Positions 8,670 to 17,708 of a DNA stretch of 64,000 nt are shown here, in pieces; position 1 is the stretch's first letter; every line of letters starts with the position of its first letter. The stretch spans positions 62,001 to 126,000 of the forward strand of contig JBAOHV010000025.1 of NCBI GenBank assembly GCA_037045265.1. The letters run 5' to 3'. The notes beneath the pieces are model-generated. The model did no database searches and was not told where the DNA came from. It saw nothing but the letters and a program-made list of their open reading frames with translations. The stretch comes from JBAOHV01 sp037045265 (GTDB lineage Bacteria > Actinomycetota > Acidimicrobiia > Acidimicrobiales > Microtrichaceae). A program made the position numbers and the translations under genes.

Positions 8670-9637
8670 GGGGGTTCCTCCGACGCTCGACCGTCGTGGT
8701 GCTGCTCGGGGTGGCCGTGTTCGCACTTGTCGCGCCCGATACCGCTGCCGCGGCGGTGGCTCAGACGGTTTCGAGCACTGAGAGCGCCATGACGACGTGG
8801 AAGGCCGCAGTTCTGGGCATCGTCGAGGGGGTCACCGAGTACCTGCCGATCTCCTCGACCGGGCACCTGTTGGTCGCGTCCAGCCTCATGGGGCTCGGCA
8901 CCACTGAAGCCGACATCCAAGCTGCCAACACCTACGCTATCGCCATCCAGTTCGGCGCGATCCTGGCCGTCGCCGGCCTCTTCTGGCGGCGTTTCCGCGA
9001 CATGCTGCTGGGCCTGGTCGGTCGTTCGGACGACGGCAGGCACCTGTTGATCGTGCTCGTGATCGCGTTCGCTCCGGCGGCGGTGCTCGGCTTCCTCTTC
9101 GACGACGCGATCGAACGGGTGCTGTTCTCCCCGTGGCCGATCGTCGCAGCATGGTTCGTGGGTGGTGTCGCGATCCTGCTGCTCGAGCAGCGAGGGCTGA
9201 TCCCGCACCACGACCAGCCACCCGAGGGCGACTCCGACCCGCTCGTGGCGATCACCTACAGGCAGGCCCTGGTCATCGGCCTCGTGCAGACGGTGGCGAT
9301 GTGGCCCGGCACGTCTCGCTCGCTGATGGCGATCCTCGGCGCGCTGCTCGTCGGAGTCACCATGTCGGCAGCGGTCGAGTTCAGCTTCCTCCTGGGCTTC
9401 GTGACCCTGAGCGCGGCGAGCTTCTACTCGGTGTTGACCGATGGCGGTGACCTGGTCGAGCAGTTCGGCCTGCTCGACCCCCTCGTGGGCCTGTTGTTCG
9501 CTTTCGTCTCGGCGGTGATCGCCATCAAGTGGATGGTCGGCTACCTGCAGCGGCACTCGCTGTCGATCTTCGGCTGGTATCGCATCGTCGCGGCGACGGT
9601 CACCGCGTCCCTGCTGCTTGGCGGTGTGCTCAGCTGA
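8666..9637 (+). CDS. uppP: Undecaprenyl-diphosphatase UppP/BacA
   Basis: Integral membrane phosphatase that recycles undecaprenyl pyrophosphate for cell-wall synthesis. The two signature regions are present: EGVTEYLPISSTGHL and MWPGTSRSLMAI, with about eight membrane helices. A start at the ATG at 8789 gives 282 residues, the usual length. A TTG at 8666 overlapping the preceding stop would add about 41 residues that look like a cleavable signal peptide (LLGVAVFALVAPDTAAAA); such an extension is unusual, and the coding pattern supports it being translated. I give the longer form but hold the start open. Confidence 0.9.
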   Translation: MRGFLRRSTVVVLLGVAVFALVAPDTAAAAVAQTVSSTESAMTTWKAAVLGIVEGVTEYLPISSTGHLLVASSLMGLGTTEADIQAANTYAIAIQFGAILAVAGLFWRRFRDMLLGLVGRSDDGRHLLIVLVIAFAPAAVLGFLFDDAIERVLFSPWPIVAAWFVGGVAILLLEQRGLIPHHDQPPEGDSDPLVAITYRQALVIGLVQTVAMWPGTSRSLMAILGALLVGVTMSAAVEFSFLLGFVTLSAASFYSVLTDGGDLVEQFGLLDPLVGLLFAFVSAVIAIKWMVGYLQRHSLSIFGWYRIVAATVTASLLLGGVLS

Positions 9638-9716
9638 CCGGGTCCGAACGATGTCCGGCACGCCGCTCGGTGAGGGGCAATGATGCTGGGTGATACCGCG
9701 ATCAAGGAGCAGTCAG

Positions 9717-10046
9717 ATGAACGACACGTCCGAAGGCCAGGCACGAATCGACCTGGAGGAGGTCGTCAGTCGACTGGCCGATCTCCCGAACGCCCTCGGC
9801 CTGGCCGCCCAGATGAGCGAAGGTGTCGCCGAGCGTTCCGGCCTCGATCTGCGAACACTGCACCTGGTGCGCGCGGCGGCGCTTGCCGCGACGGGTGCTC
9901 CGAGCACGGCCTGGGAGATCAACCTCGAGGTCATGGACGAGCACGTCAGCGTCGACGATCTGGAAGGCATGTTCGCGGCGATCGCGCCGATCATCGGTAC
10001 GTCGCGCTACCTCACCGCCGTGGGCAACATCGTCGGGAACGGCTGA
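9717..10046 (+). CDS. Small helical protein, possibly carboxymuconolactone decarboxylase-like
   Basis: 109 residues, all helical. The central stretch LVRAAALAATGAPSTAWEINLEV followed by an acidic turn and IAPIIGTSRYLTAVGNIVG resembles the AhpD/carboxymuconolactone decarboxylase fold (helix, GAP-x-x-W-x-x-x, then AP-x-x-G). No redox-active C-x-x-C is present, so peroxidase activity is unlikely. An alternative ATG at 9690 in the same frame would add nine residues; the start at 9717 was chosen by the AAGGAGCAGTCAG leader. The family call is weak; the gene itself is well supported by codon use. Confidence 0.5.
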   Translation: MNDTSEGQARIDLEEVVSRLADLPNALGLAAQMSEGVAERSGLDLRTLHLVRAAALAATGAPSTAWEINLEVMDEHVSVDDLEGMFAAIAPIIGTSRYLTAVGNIVGNG

Positions 10047-10097
10047 CAGCCGGGAACCAGCTCGCGCTGCACCGGGTGACACCCGCGCAGCGTCCGG

Positions 10098-10595
10098 TCA
10101 CAGGACGAGGCAGTCGAGGGTGATCGCCCGGTGCGCGAGGGCGTCGAGTATTCCGCTGTAGACCGCACCGTCGGTGGCCAGCAGGATGTGTCCGGCGATG
10201 CGCAACGGGCACTGGTTCTGGAGCAGCACGTTCTGGTTGTAGCCCGGAACCTCGTTCGCCAGGAAGCTGTTCTGGTACGGAAACACGACCTCGTCGAGCG
10301 AAGTCGCGATGTTCGTGTAGCGGACCGGGACGATCTGATCAGGTCCGTCGTTCAGGTCGTCCAGGTAGGCGGAACCCTGCGACATCTGCTGGCAGGCCGC
10401 TACGCCCAGGCAGTTGCCGAAGCCGAGGAACGTCACGAGGTTCGCGCTCAGCGCCCCGCAATGCGGTGCCCCCAACGAGATGAGCGAATCGACCCTGGCG
10501 TCGCCGCCCAGGTACTTGACGAGGTGGCGCGCCACCAGGCCGCCGACCGCATGGCCCGAGACGCGGGGGAACCCCTGCATGTGCAGGGGTTCCAT
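10098..10595 (-). pseudogene. Truncated lipase remnant (nucleophile lost)
   Basis: The reading frame resembles the C-terminal half of a class 2-type bacterial triacylglycerol lipase: GHAVGGLVARHLVKYLGGDARVDSLISLGAPHCGALSA, then a VPVRYTNIATSLDEVVFPYQNSFL segment and a His in RIAGHILLATDGAVY. Two things mark it as decayed: the N-terminal 100 or more residues expected before the elbow are missing, and the nucleophile in G-H-S-x-G-G is Ala (GHAVGG). The break lies in a 26-base palindrome directly next to tRNA-Ser. No signal peptide survives. Most likely a deletion or an old integration event at the tRNA removed the front of the gene. Confidence 0.6.
10569..10594 (-). terminator. Perfect 12-bp hairpin after tRNA-Ser(CGA)
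   Basis: A 12-base arm (GGAACCCCTGCA), two spacer bases and its exact complement lie five bases beyond the 3' end of the tRNA. No run of T follows on the minus strand. It is placed as a tRNA terminator would be, but a perfect palindrome at a tRNA end could also be an old integration junction. Confidence 0.5.
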
Positions 10596-10598
10596 GGC

Positions 10599-10684
10599 GG
10601 AGAGTGAGGGATTCGAACCCTCGGAGGCCTTGCAACCTCAACGGTTTTCGAGACCGTCCCATTCGTCCGCTCTGGCAACTCTCC
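10599..10684 (-). tRNA. tRNA-Ser (anticodon CGA)
   Basis: Cloverleaf of 86 bases on the minus strand: acceptor GGAGAGT paired with ACTCTCC, anticodon stem ACGGT/ACCGT around the loop CTCGAAA (CGA at positions 34-36), a long serine-type variable arm, and the T loop GGTTCGAATCC. The 3' CCA is not encoded. It decodes UCG. The gene sits between tadA and the lipase remnant. Confidence 0.95.
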
Positions 10685-10722
10685 GGCTGCGACGTTAGTC
10701 GCCGCGCTCGGGCGTGATCACA

Positions 10723-11205
10723 TCAGCGGCGTCGGGCGAAGAACTCGCGAAGGACCTCCGATGCCTGCTCGGCAAGGACGCCGGTGCGCACGGGGAACTC
10801 GTGGTTCAGGCGAGGGTCCTGGCCCAGGTGGTAGAGGGTTCCGAGAGCTCCGGCGTCGGTGTTGGGCGCGCCCGACACCACGCCACCGATGCGTGCGGCC
10901 CACAGCGCGCCCGCGCACATGGGGCACGGCTCGAGCGTCACGACCAGCGTGCAGTCGTCCAGACGCCACCGGCCGAGCGCCACCGAAGCGTCGCGGAGCG
11001 CGAGCACCTCGGCGTGAGCCGTCGGATCCGCTGTCGACTCGCGCTCGTTGTGGCGAGCGGCGACCACCGTGTCACCGTCCGGTCCGTGGTGCACGACGAC
11101 GGCACCGATCGGCACCTCACCCAGCTGTCCGGCCCGCTCAGCTGATGCCAGGGCGAGTCTCATCCACTCCTCGTGTTCGGCGCGGCCCGGAAGGATGGCG
11201 GTCAC
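10723..11205 (-). CDS. tadA: tRNA-specific adenosine deaminase
   Basis: 160 residues with the cytidine/deoxycytidylate deaminase zinc site: TAHAEVLAL (zinc His and catalytic Glu) and LEPCPMCAGALWAARIGGVVSGA (two zinc Cys). The C-terminal DPRLNHEFPVRTGVLAEQASEVLREFFARRR fits TadA. It converts A34 to inosine in tRNA-Arg(ACG) so that this tRNA reads three codons. The gene lies 38 bases upstream of tRNA-Ser(CGA) on the same strand and diverges from the LuxR-type regulator. Confidence 0.9.
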   Translation of the reverse strand: MTAILPGRAEHEEWMRLALASAERAGQLGEVPIGAVVVHHGPDGDTVVAARHNERESTADPTAHAEVLALRDASVALGRWRLDDCTLVVTLEPCPMCAGALWAARIGGVVSGAPNTDAGALGTLYHLGQDPRLNHEFPVRTGVLAEQASEVLREFFARRR

Positions 11206-11301
11206 CGGGCGACCGTACCCGAGCGACGCGGTGCCCGAGGCGAACGCGCGACCGCGTCGTCGGCGCTTCCGCCCCGGCGATGCCCGGGTTAGCCTTGCCG
11301 G

Positions 11302-13882
11302 GTGCTGGAGGGCCGGAGGGAGGAGCTCGAGCGGATCGGCCTCGCGCTCGACGACGGACGTCCCGTTCTCGTGTCTGGCGCCGCGGGCATCGGCAAGTCT
11401 GCGCTGGTCGCGGAGTTGCTGTCGTCGCGCAACGGGGTGACGGCGCAGTGCTCGTCACCGCTGCGTAGTAGGCCGTTCCATCCGCTCAGCAGGGCGTTCG
11501 GCTGGGCTTCGACCCCCGACACCATCGCGACGATGCTCGAGCGCACCTTCGCTGCCATGGAGAGCGACGCGCTGCTCGTGATCGAGGACGTGCAGTGGGC
11601 CGACCCGGAGACCCTGGAGCTCGCCACGGCGTTCAGCACCCAGCGCCGCCTCGTGATGACGACAAGGGTGGGAGAGCCCGGCGGTGCCGCGGCCAGGGGC
11701 CTGATCTCCTGGATGGGCGGTGAGGACGTCGAGCTGGGGCCGCTTGCCGAGGACGTGATCATCGAGATCCTCCGGAGGGAAGCACCGACTCTGGTTGCGG
11801 GTGAGCGTCGCGAGGTTCTCGATCGTTGTGGAGGCAATGCCCTGGTCGCGAACCTGCTCGCCTACAGGTTGCTGAACACGGCGCCGCGTGACGCTCCGAA
11901 GGGTCAGCTGGTCGGCGGTAGCGCAGAGGCAGTGCTGCTCGGTGTCGTGGCGGAGCTCCCGGCCGCCGAGCTCGAGGCGCTGGCACTTCTCGGCAGCTCG
12001 CCCTTCCCGACCCCGCACGACCGCTGCCCCGACGGGGCCGATCTCGTCGCCCGTGGCTTGGCGACGGAATCCTGCGGCCACTACGAGGTGGTCGATGGGG
12101 TGCTGGCGGAGCTCGCGTGGGGGCTGCTGGACGAACCGATGAAGCGCTCGGTGCACCTCCGGCTCGCGGAGCTCGCGGGAGACGACATCGCCCGTGCGCG
12201 GCACCTGCTGGCCGCCGGGGAGTTGGGCGCGGCCGGGCGTCTGGCCGCGCTCGCTGCAGCCGGACCAATCACGCGCTCCGAGCAGGCCGAGGCCTTGAGC
12301 ATCCAGGCCATTGCCGAGCTCGGCCGCGATTCTGACGGGATCCGTCCTCTGCACGAGCACTCGCCCGAGCACCATTTCGTCCTGGTGCTCGATGCCGCCG
12401 CGGCCCTGAACGACCTGGGTGACTTCGACGGCTCGTCTGCGTTGCTCGAGGCGGTCCTGAACGGCCGCTGCGAGCGTGGCGGTCTCGCCGGCGATGCCAT
12501 GGCGCGCCAGTTGCTGCGCTGCGCCGCAGGCCGGGAAGACCGCGAGTTCACCTCTCGGGCCGTCGCCTGGGCTCGCGGAGGACCAGACGCCGAACCGAGC
12601 GCGTGGATCTCCTCGTGGACCGGACTCCTGCACCGATCCGGCGCCGGAGGCCACGCCGAGCGCCTCAGCCTGGAGGCCATGGACGTGCTGTCCGTCGACC
12701 AGAGCGTCGACCGCAAGCACCTGGCGTTCCTCAGAGCGGTGAAGGCCTACGGCACCGACCCCGAGCAGGCGGTGCGGTGGCTCGAGGTTGCCGCGGACGA
12801 GGTTTCCGATTCGGATCCGATGTCCGACATGGACTCCACCCGCAACCTGGTGATGCTCCACCTGGGACTTGGGAACTGGGGTTCCGCAATCAACGTCGCC
12901 CGGCCGCGGCGCGGCGCTCGCCCGCGCCCACGGTGCAACCGGTTGGGTCGCCGAGTTCAAGACCTTCGAGACCCTCGCCGGCATGGCGGTACAGCCCTGC
13001 ACCGACGACGCGATCGGCTGGCTGTCATGGGTCCGGACCGCTCCGACGAGGCTGGACACCAGGGCCATGGCGACGTCGTCCCTGGCGACGGTGCTGGTCG
13101 ACCGGGGAGCGATCGAACGCTCCGGGCAGGTGCTGGCAGCGTGGTCTGATCCGGGTGTGCTCTCCGGGATGGGCCCGTTCACCCAGGCGGTCATCGTCTG
13201 GGCGATGGTGCAGCGGTCGTGGGTCCTGGGCGACCTGGACGAGGTGATCAGAGTCGCGACGTGGGCGACCGACTCGATACCGCCTGGATTCCCCACCCTG
13301 GCAGGGACCCAGGCCATGTGGAGGTGGGCGGAGTACGAGTCGGGCCGTCCGATCGACTCACCGGACCCGCAGGGCGGACTTCTGCCCTGTGCCGCCCTGG
13401 AATCCGCGGCGGTGAGGGATCTGGCAGATGGAGCGACCGCCGCCGCCGTCGAGGGCTTCGAGGCGGCCACCGAGGCGTGGTCGTCGCTGATGCTCCGGTC
13501 GGAGCTGCGCTGCCGCTGGGCGACCGGGCTGGCCCTCGTGCTCGACGGACGCAGAGAACTCGGCGCCGAGGTCCTCGAATCCCTGGACACGGAGCTGGAC
13601 GCAGCCGGGGTGCCTGCTCTGCGGCCCAGGGTTGCAGCGGCGTTCCGTCTGGCTACAGGCCGGGAGCTGGCGGGGGTGGGCGGTCGGAGTGCATCGATGC
13701 TCAGCTCCCGACAGCAGGAGGTGCTGCTGCTGGTGGGCGAGGGATTGTCCACCGCGCAGATCGCGCGCCGGCTCGGTCTGACTGCTGACACCGTCAACTC
13801 CCACGTGCGCCACGCGATGCGGAAGCTGGGTGCCCGCACCCGTGTCGAAGCCGCCGCCGCAGTGGGCCTGGATGTGACCTGA
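11302..13882 (+). CDS. Large ATP-binding LuxR-family regulator (LAL/MalT type, frameshifted)
   Basis: About 859 residues after correction. The N-terminus is a STAND/AAA-type ATPase: Walker A in SGAAGIGKSALVAEL (about residues 28-42) and Walker B in LLVIEDVQWADPETL. A long helical, TPR-like middle follows, and the last 65 residues are a LuxR HTH (LSSRQQEVLLLVGEGLSTAQ, then ARRLGLTADTVNSHVRHAMR). Such proteins use nucleotide-driven oligomerisation to switch on transcription. One extra base at about 12900-12915 separates the two halves (AINVAR... and ...GAALARAHGATGWV). Start GTG at 11302. Target genes cannot be inferred. Confidence 0.85.
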
Positions 13883-13915
13883 CCGAATCGCTCCGTTCAG
13901 TGGCAGGCCGATTGC

Positions 13916-14455
13916 TCAGTCGCAGCGGGAGCGGAGTCGGTCGAGGTGGTTGGCTACGACCCGGGCCGCTTCGGCGTTCGAGCGTACGCCGAGCACGATC
14001 CGAGCTGCTGTGAGGCGCCTGGAAGCGGTTCGCTCGCTCAGGTGCTCGTTGGCCGCCGCCGATCCGACGCTTTCCCCCGCTGCCAGCCTGCTCAGGAGTA
14101 GCAGCTGGGTCAGATCGAGCCCCGCCGTTGGCGGCGGCTCCGTCTCGTCGTACCACGATGTGGGTACGAGCCGGCGGGCCTGGTCGTACAGTCGGACGGC
14201 GACCACATGATCGACGACCCCCACGGCGACGGAAACACCCTGTTCCAGCAGGTCGAGCGTCGCTTCCACGTCGTCGGCGCCCATTCCGGGGATGACGGCC
14301 AGCGTTCCAGGGCCGAAGGTGGCCCGTGCTGCCTGCTCCACGATGTCGCCATCCATGACCTGCCACCCGGCGGCGACGTGCTCCGCGACGACGGTGTCGA
14401 GCAGCTGAGTTGTCCTGCAGACAGCCAGATGGGCCGTGTGTGTCTCGGGGTTCAT
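13916..14455 (-). CDS. Orphan HTH-type regulator with unknown sensor domain
   Basis: 179 residues. The C-terminal third (LTQLLLLSRLAAGESVGSAAANEHLSERTASRRLTAARIVLGVRS in two parts) has the LuxR-like pattern of a helix-turn-helix. The N-terminal 110 residues (HLAVCRTTQLLDTVVAEHVAAG ... VIPGMGADDVEATLDLLEQG) do not match a family I recognise and have no phospho-acceptor motif in a receiver arrangement. Convergent to the LAL regulator, 33 bases apart. Two strong palindromes lie upstream of its start and could be its operators. Confidence 0.6.
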   Translation of the reverse strand: MNPETHTAHLAVCRTTQLLDTVVAEHVAAGWQVMDGDIVEQAARATFGPGTLAVIPGMGADDVEATLDLLEQGVSVAVGVVDHVVAVRLYDQARRLVPTSWYDETEPPPTAGLDLTQLLLLSRLAAGESVGSAAANEHLSERTASRRLTAARIVLGVRSNAEAARVVANHLDRLRSRCD

Positions 14456-14580
14456 CGCTCGAATCGGACCGAAGATTGGCGGGATCTGGTGATGTCGGCC
14501 CGCCGGTGGATCGGTCATGCTAAGTCCGGAAGCACACGGGTGCGAAGCTCTGACGGCCTCTGGGCCGTCTGACGACCGGT

Positions 14581-14623
14581 CTCGACTGTGCGGCGCTGTC
14601 GCCCCATGCGCCGCACAGTCGAG
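14581..14623. repeat. Perfect 15-bp inverted repeat
   Basis: Arm CTCGACTGTGCGGCG at 14581-14595, 13-base loop, exact complement at 14609-14623. It lies in the non-coding stretch about 126 bases upstream of the orphan HTH gene start and between it and the tRNA-Ser(GGA) terminator hairpin. Possible operator, bidirectional terminator or small hairpin RNA; no T-run on either side. Confidence 0.6.
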
Positions 14624-14684
14624 CCGAAGCGGAGCGGACAAGGCGCTGTAGGCACCCTCGTCGAATGCAGCGGTGTCGTACGCC

Positions 14685-14719
14685 GAGGCCCCCGAACCCA
14701 GATTGGGTCGGGGGCCTCG
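14685..14719 (-). terminator. GC-rich hairpin after tRNA-Ser(GGA)
   Basis: Arms of 15-16 bases (GAGGCCCCCGAACCCA and its complement with one bulged base) around a three-base loop, 23 bases beyond the 3' end of the tRNA on the minus strand. Position and strength suit a terminator; the usual T-tract is lacking, as is common in high-GC genomes. Confidence 0.6.
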
Positions 14720-14742
14720 CTGGTCCACTCGGGACCACGGCG

Positions 14743-14826
14743 GAGACGGTGGGATTCGAACCCACGGTGAGTCTCCCCACACACGCTTTCCAAGCGTGCC
14801 GATTCGGCCGCTCTCGCACGTCTCCG
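14743..14826 (-). tRNA. tRNA-Ser (anticodon GGA)
   Basis: Cloverleaf on the minus strand: acceptor GGAGACG with CGTCTCC, anticodon stem CACGC/GCGTG around TTGGAAA (GGA at 34-36), long variable arm GTGGGGAGACTCAC and T loop GGTTCGAATCC. Decodes UCC/UCU. It diverges from the SRP RNA and dnaX block. Confidence 0.95.
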
Positions 14827-14860
14827 GGGCAGACGATAGCCTGACTTCACTCATGCACCG

Positions 14861-14975
14861 TCAGGTGGCGGCCGGGTCCTGTGCAATCGGAGCCCGTGAA
14901 TCGGGTCAGGGCCGGAAGGCAGCAGCTCTCAGCGGAACCTCCGGTGTGCCGCAGATCGCCTGGCCGCCTCCTGAC
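14861..14975 (+). ncRNA. ffs: Signal recognition particle RNA, small bacterial type
   Basis: The conserved SRP apical core GGTCAGGGCCGGAAGGCAGC is present at about 14903-14922 with its partner strand CGGAACCTCCGG beyond the loop. The ends close a long stem: GTCAGGTGGCGGCC at 14861-14874 pairs with GGCCGCCTCCTGAC at 14962-14975 with one mismatch. The RNA scaffolds Ffh for co-translational membrane targeting. Its position just upstream of dnaX is the common actinobacterial order. Ends are set by the stem and may be off by a few bases. Confidence 0.9.
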
Positions 14976-15081
14976 GGTGCGTGCGTTCGTGCTGGCCATG
15001 TCCTCTGGCCGCTGCCGTCTACCGCCATCTTGGCCGGCACCACGGAGAGAGGCTGTCAGCACCGCCAACTAGGCTCGGTCC

Positions 15082-17271
15082 GTGGCACATCAGTCCCTGT
15101 ACCGGCGTTACCGCCCCCGTCGATTCGACGAGGTGCGCGGCCAGGAGCACGTGATCGCAGCACTCCGCAACGCCGTGCGAAACCAGTCCGAAGGCCACGC
15201 CTACCTGTTCTCGGGGCCTCGCGGCACGGGCAAGACGTCGACACGCGCGCATCCTCGCGAAGGCCCTCAACTGCGAGAGCCCGCAGAACGGTGAGCCGTG
15301 CTGCGACTGCACCCCTTGCGCCGACATGGAGGCCGGCCGCAGCTTCGACCTGTTCGAGCTGGACGCCGCGTCCAACAACGGAGTCGACGCGGTGCGTGAC
15401 CTTATCGAGCGGGCTGCGGTCGGGTCGCCGGGTCGTACCAAGGTGTACATCCTGGATGAGGTCCACATGCTCTCCACCGCGGGGTCCAACGCCCTGCTCA
15501 AGACGCTCGAGGAGCCACCGGACCACGTCCGCTTCGTTCTGGCCACGACGGACCCACAGAAGGTCCTGCCGACCATCCGCAGCCGCACGCAGCACTTCGA
15601 GTTCCAGCTGCTCTCTGCCGCGGGAGCTCGAGGCCCAGGTGCGCTGGATCGTGTCCGACGCCGGACTCGAGGTGGACGACGAGGCGATCGCGTGGGTCGT
15701 GCAGAAGGGTCGCGGTTCGTCGCGTGACACCCTCTCGGCACTCGATCAGGTCGCCGCGGCGGGCGGTGTCGTCACCCGCGCCGAACCGGTCGATCAGCTC
15801 TACCAGGCGCTCGCGTCCCGTGATCCCGGCCAAGCCGTGGCCACGATCGCCGAGGCACTCGCCCAGGGCCACGACCCACGCGTGCTCGGCAGCGCGTTTC
15901 TGGACTCGCTGCGCGACGCATTCCTCGTCTCGCTCGGTGTCGATGTGCCTCACCTGGTCGACCAGGACCGGCAACGGCTCGAGCGCTGGGCGGGAGAGCT
16001 TGGAACCCCCACACTGACGCGGTCCATGGAAGCTCTCGGGTCGGCGCTTGTCGACATGCGCCAGGCTGCCGATCCCCGCGTTCCGCTTGAGGTGGCGCTG
16101 GTCCGACTCACCGCTCCCGACAGCGAGCTCCACGGTCGGGCTGCTGGAGCGAATCGAACGGCTCGAGCAGGCGCTCGCTTCGGGAGTCCAGATTGCGGCG
16201 CCCCAGGGCCCGGCGCCCGCGGCCGCTCCGCCAGCGGCCTCCTCAGCCCTCTCCTCGCCCGTCGCATCTTCACCCGGCGAAACTGAGGGCTACGAGTCTG
16301 AACCAGCTCCGCCGCCGCCGGCGCGGCCGGTCGCCGAGGCACCGGTCGGTGCCGCAGCTTCGGACATTGCCGCCGTGCCCGCGGCGGAGCCGGCTGCGTC
16401 GGCCGGGTCGGGCCCGGCCATGGTCCGCGCCGAGCTCGCACGGAGACGTGCCGCCCGCGAAGGGAGCAACGCCGACTCGCCGGCCGAGGCGCCCCGCCGT
16501 CGCGCTGAGCGAGCCGCTGCGCCGCCAGTACCGGGTGCACCCCCACGTGCTCCGGGAACGCCGATCCCCCCAGGGGCGGCGCCGGACGGACCGACGCCCG
16601 ATGCTCCGCCGGTTCTCGAGTCGTCCACGGATGTGTCGTCGACGGATCCGTCTGCAACACAAGCACCTTCCACAGATGCGTCGGCGACCGGCGCGCCGTC
16701 TCCGGCCAACACGTCGTCACCGTCCCCGATCTCGGGGTCGGCCTCGTCACCCGATTCGGCTCCAGCCGCGGCCTCAGCTCCAGCCCCGGCCCCAGCTGGA
16801 GAGGCAGGCGACGCCAAGTCGTCTGGTGAGCTCGACTCCGCTCGACTCACCGCTGCGCTGGCAGCCGTGCTCCCCGGATTGCGTGCTCCCGCCAAAGCGG
16901 CGTGTCAGGACGGATCGTTCGTCTCCGTGGGCGACGGGTCTGCCGTGTTCGAGCTGGGCATGGGCGTGCCACAGCGTCACGCGGAGCGCTTCCGCCCCGA
17001 TGTGCAGGCCGCGCTGAGCGAGCATCTCGGCACCACGGTGACCCTTGAGTTCGTGCCCTCCGGGAAAGTTGCGCTCGGTGGTTCAGGACCGGTGCCAGGC
17101 CCGGCAGGTGACTCTCCGCGGGGCGGCACGCAGGAGGACGCTGACGAAGTCCTCGAGATCGACATCACCGAGCTCGAAGACGCCGATGACGTCGCTGAGA
17201 CTGGAATCGATCGGCTCACAAGAGCGTTCCCCGGCGCAGTGGTGGTGGACGAGGACGAGGTGACCACATGA
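15082..17271 (+). CDS. dnaX: DNA polymerase III subunits gamma/tau (three frameshifts)
   Basis: Clamp-loader ATPase. It opens SLYRRYRPRRFDEVRGQEHV, has Walker A in FSGPRGTGKTST, a zinc module with CCDCTPCADM, Walker B YILDEVHML and the sensor FVLATTDPQKVLPTIRSR. After about residue 370 comes a Pro/Ala-rich linker of more than 150 residues, then a conserved C-terminal domain and an acidic tail (VLEIDITELEDADD). Three single extra bases, at about 15243, 15615-15620 and 16130-16140, each move the frame by one. Their sum restores the original frame, giving about 728 residues. The stop overlaps the YbaB start (ATGA). Confidence 0.92.
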
Positions 17272-17708
17272 CCAATGACGACGATCTCCCCACCGAGGTT
17301 CTTCCGCCGGCTGACGACAGCGCGGATCCGCTCGCGGGACTTCTCGGTGGCGGGGGGCTCGACCTGACTTCGGTCATGGAGATGGCCGCCACCATGCAGC
17401 AGCAGGTTGCAGACGCGCAGGAGCAGCTGGCGACCGCTCTGCTCGAGGGAACCTCGGGTGGGGGGCTGGTCAGTGTCACCCTCAACGGCCATTTGCACCT
17501 GGTGGCGCTCCGAGTCGATCCTGAAGCCGTGGACCCAGACGATCCATCCATGCTCGAGGACCTGATCCGCGCCGCCTGGCAGGACGCCCACGACCAGGTT
17601 GCCCGGCTGCAGGCCTCTGCTGATCCGCTGGGCGGGCTCGCCGGCGGTGGTCTCGGTGGCGGTGGTCTCGGTGGCGGTGGTCTCGGTGGCCTTCTCGGTG
17701 GGTCCTGA
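17268..17708 (+). CDS. YbaB/EbfC family nucleoid-associated protein
   Basis: 146 residues, directly between dnaX and recR, the conserved place for this family. The core reads VMEMAATMQQQVADAQEQLAT, GGGLVSVTLNGHLHLVALRVDPEAVD and LEDLIRAAWQDAHDQV, which is the helix-strand-helix of YbaB dimers that bind DNA. It differs from the usual ~105-residue form by an acidic N-terminal extension and a glycine/leucine tail (GGGLGGGGLGG) encoded by a short 15-base DNA repeat near 17645-17690. The 4-base overlap with dnaX and zero spacing to recR make one operon. Confidence 0.88.
   Translation: MTNDDDLPTEVLPPADDSADPLAGLLGGGGLDLTSVMEMAATMQQQVADAQEQLATALLEGTSGGGLVSVTLNGHLHLVALRVDPEAVDPDDPSMLEDLIRAAWQDAHDQVARLQASADPLGGLAGGGLGGGGLGGGGLGGLLGGS

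Noticed and set aside
11455..13839. 794-codon open frame on the minus strand
   Set aside because: Mirror of the LAL regulator; composition typical of antisense frames in GC-rich genes and no protein family match.
14861..15072. Protein-coding frames upstream of dnaX
   Set aside because: The region is the SRP RNA; conserved RNA core and closing stem explain it better.
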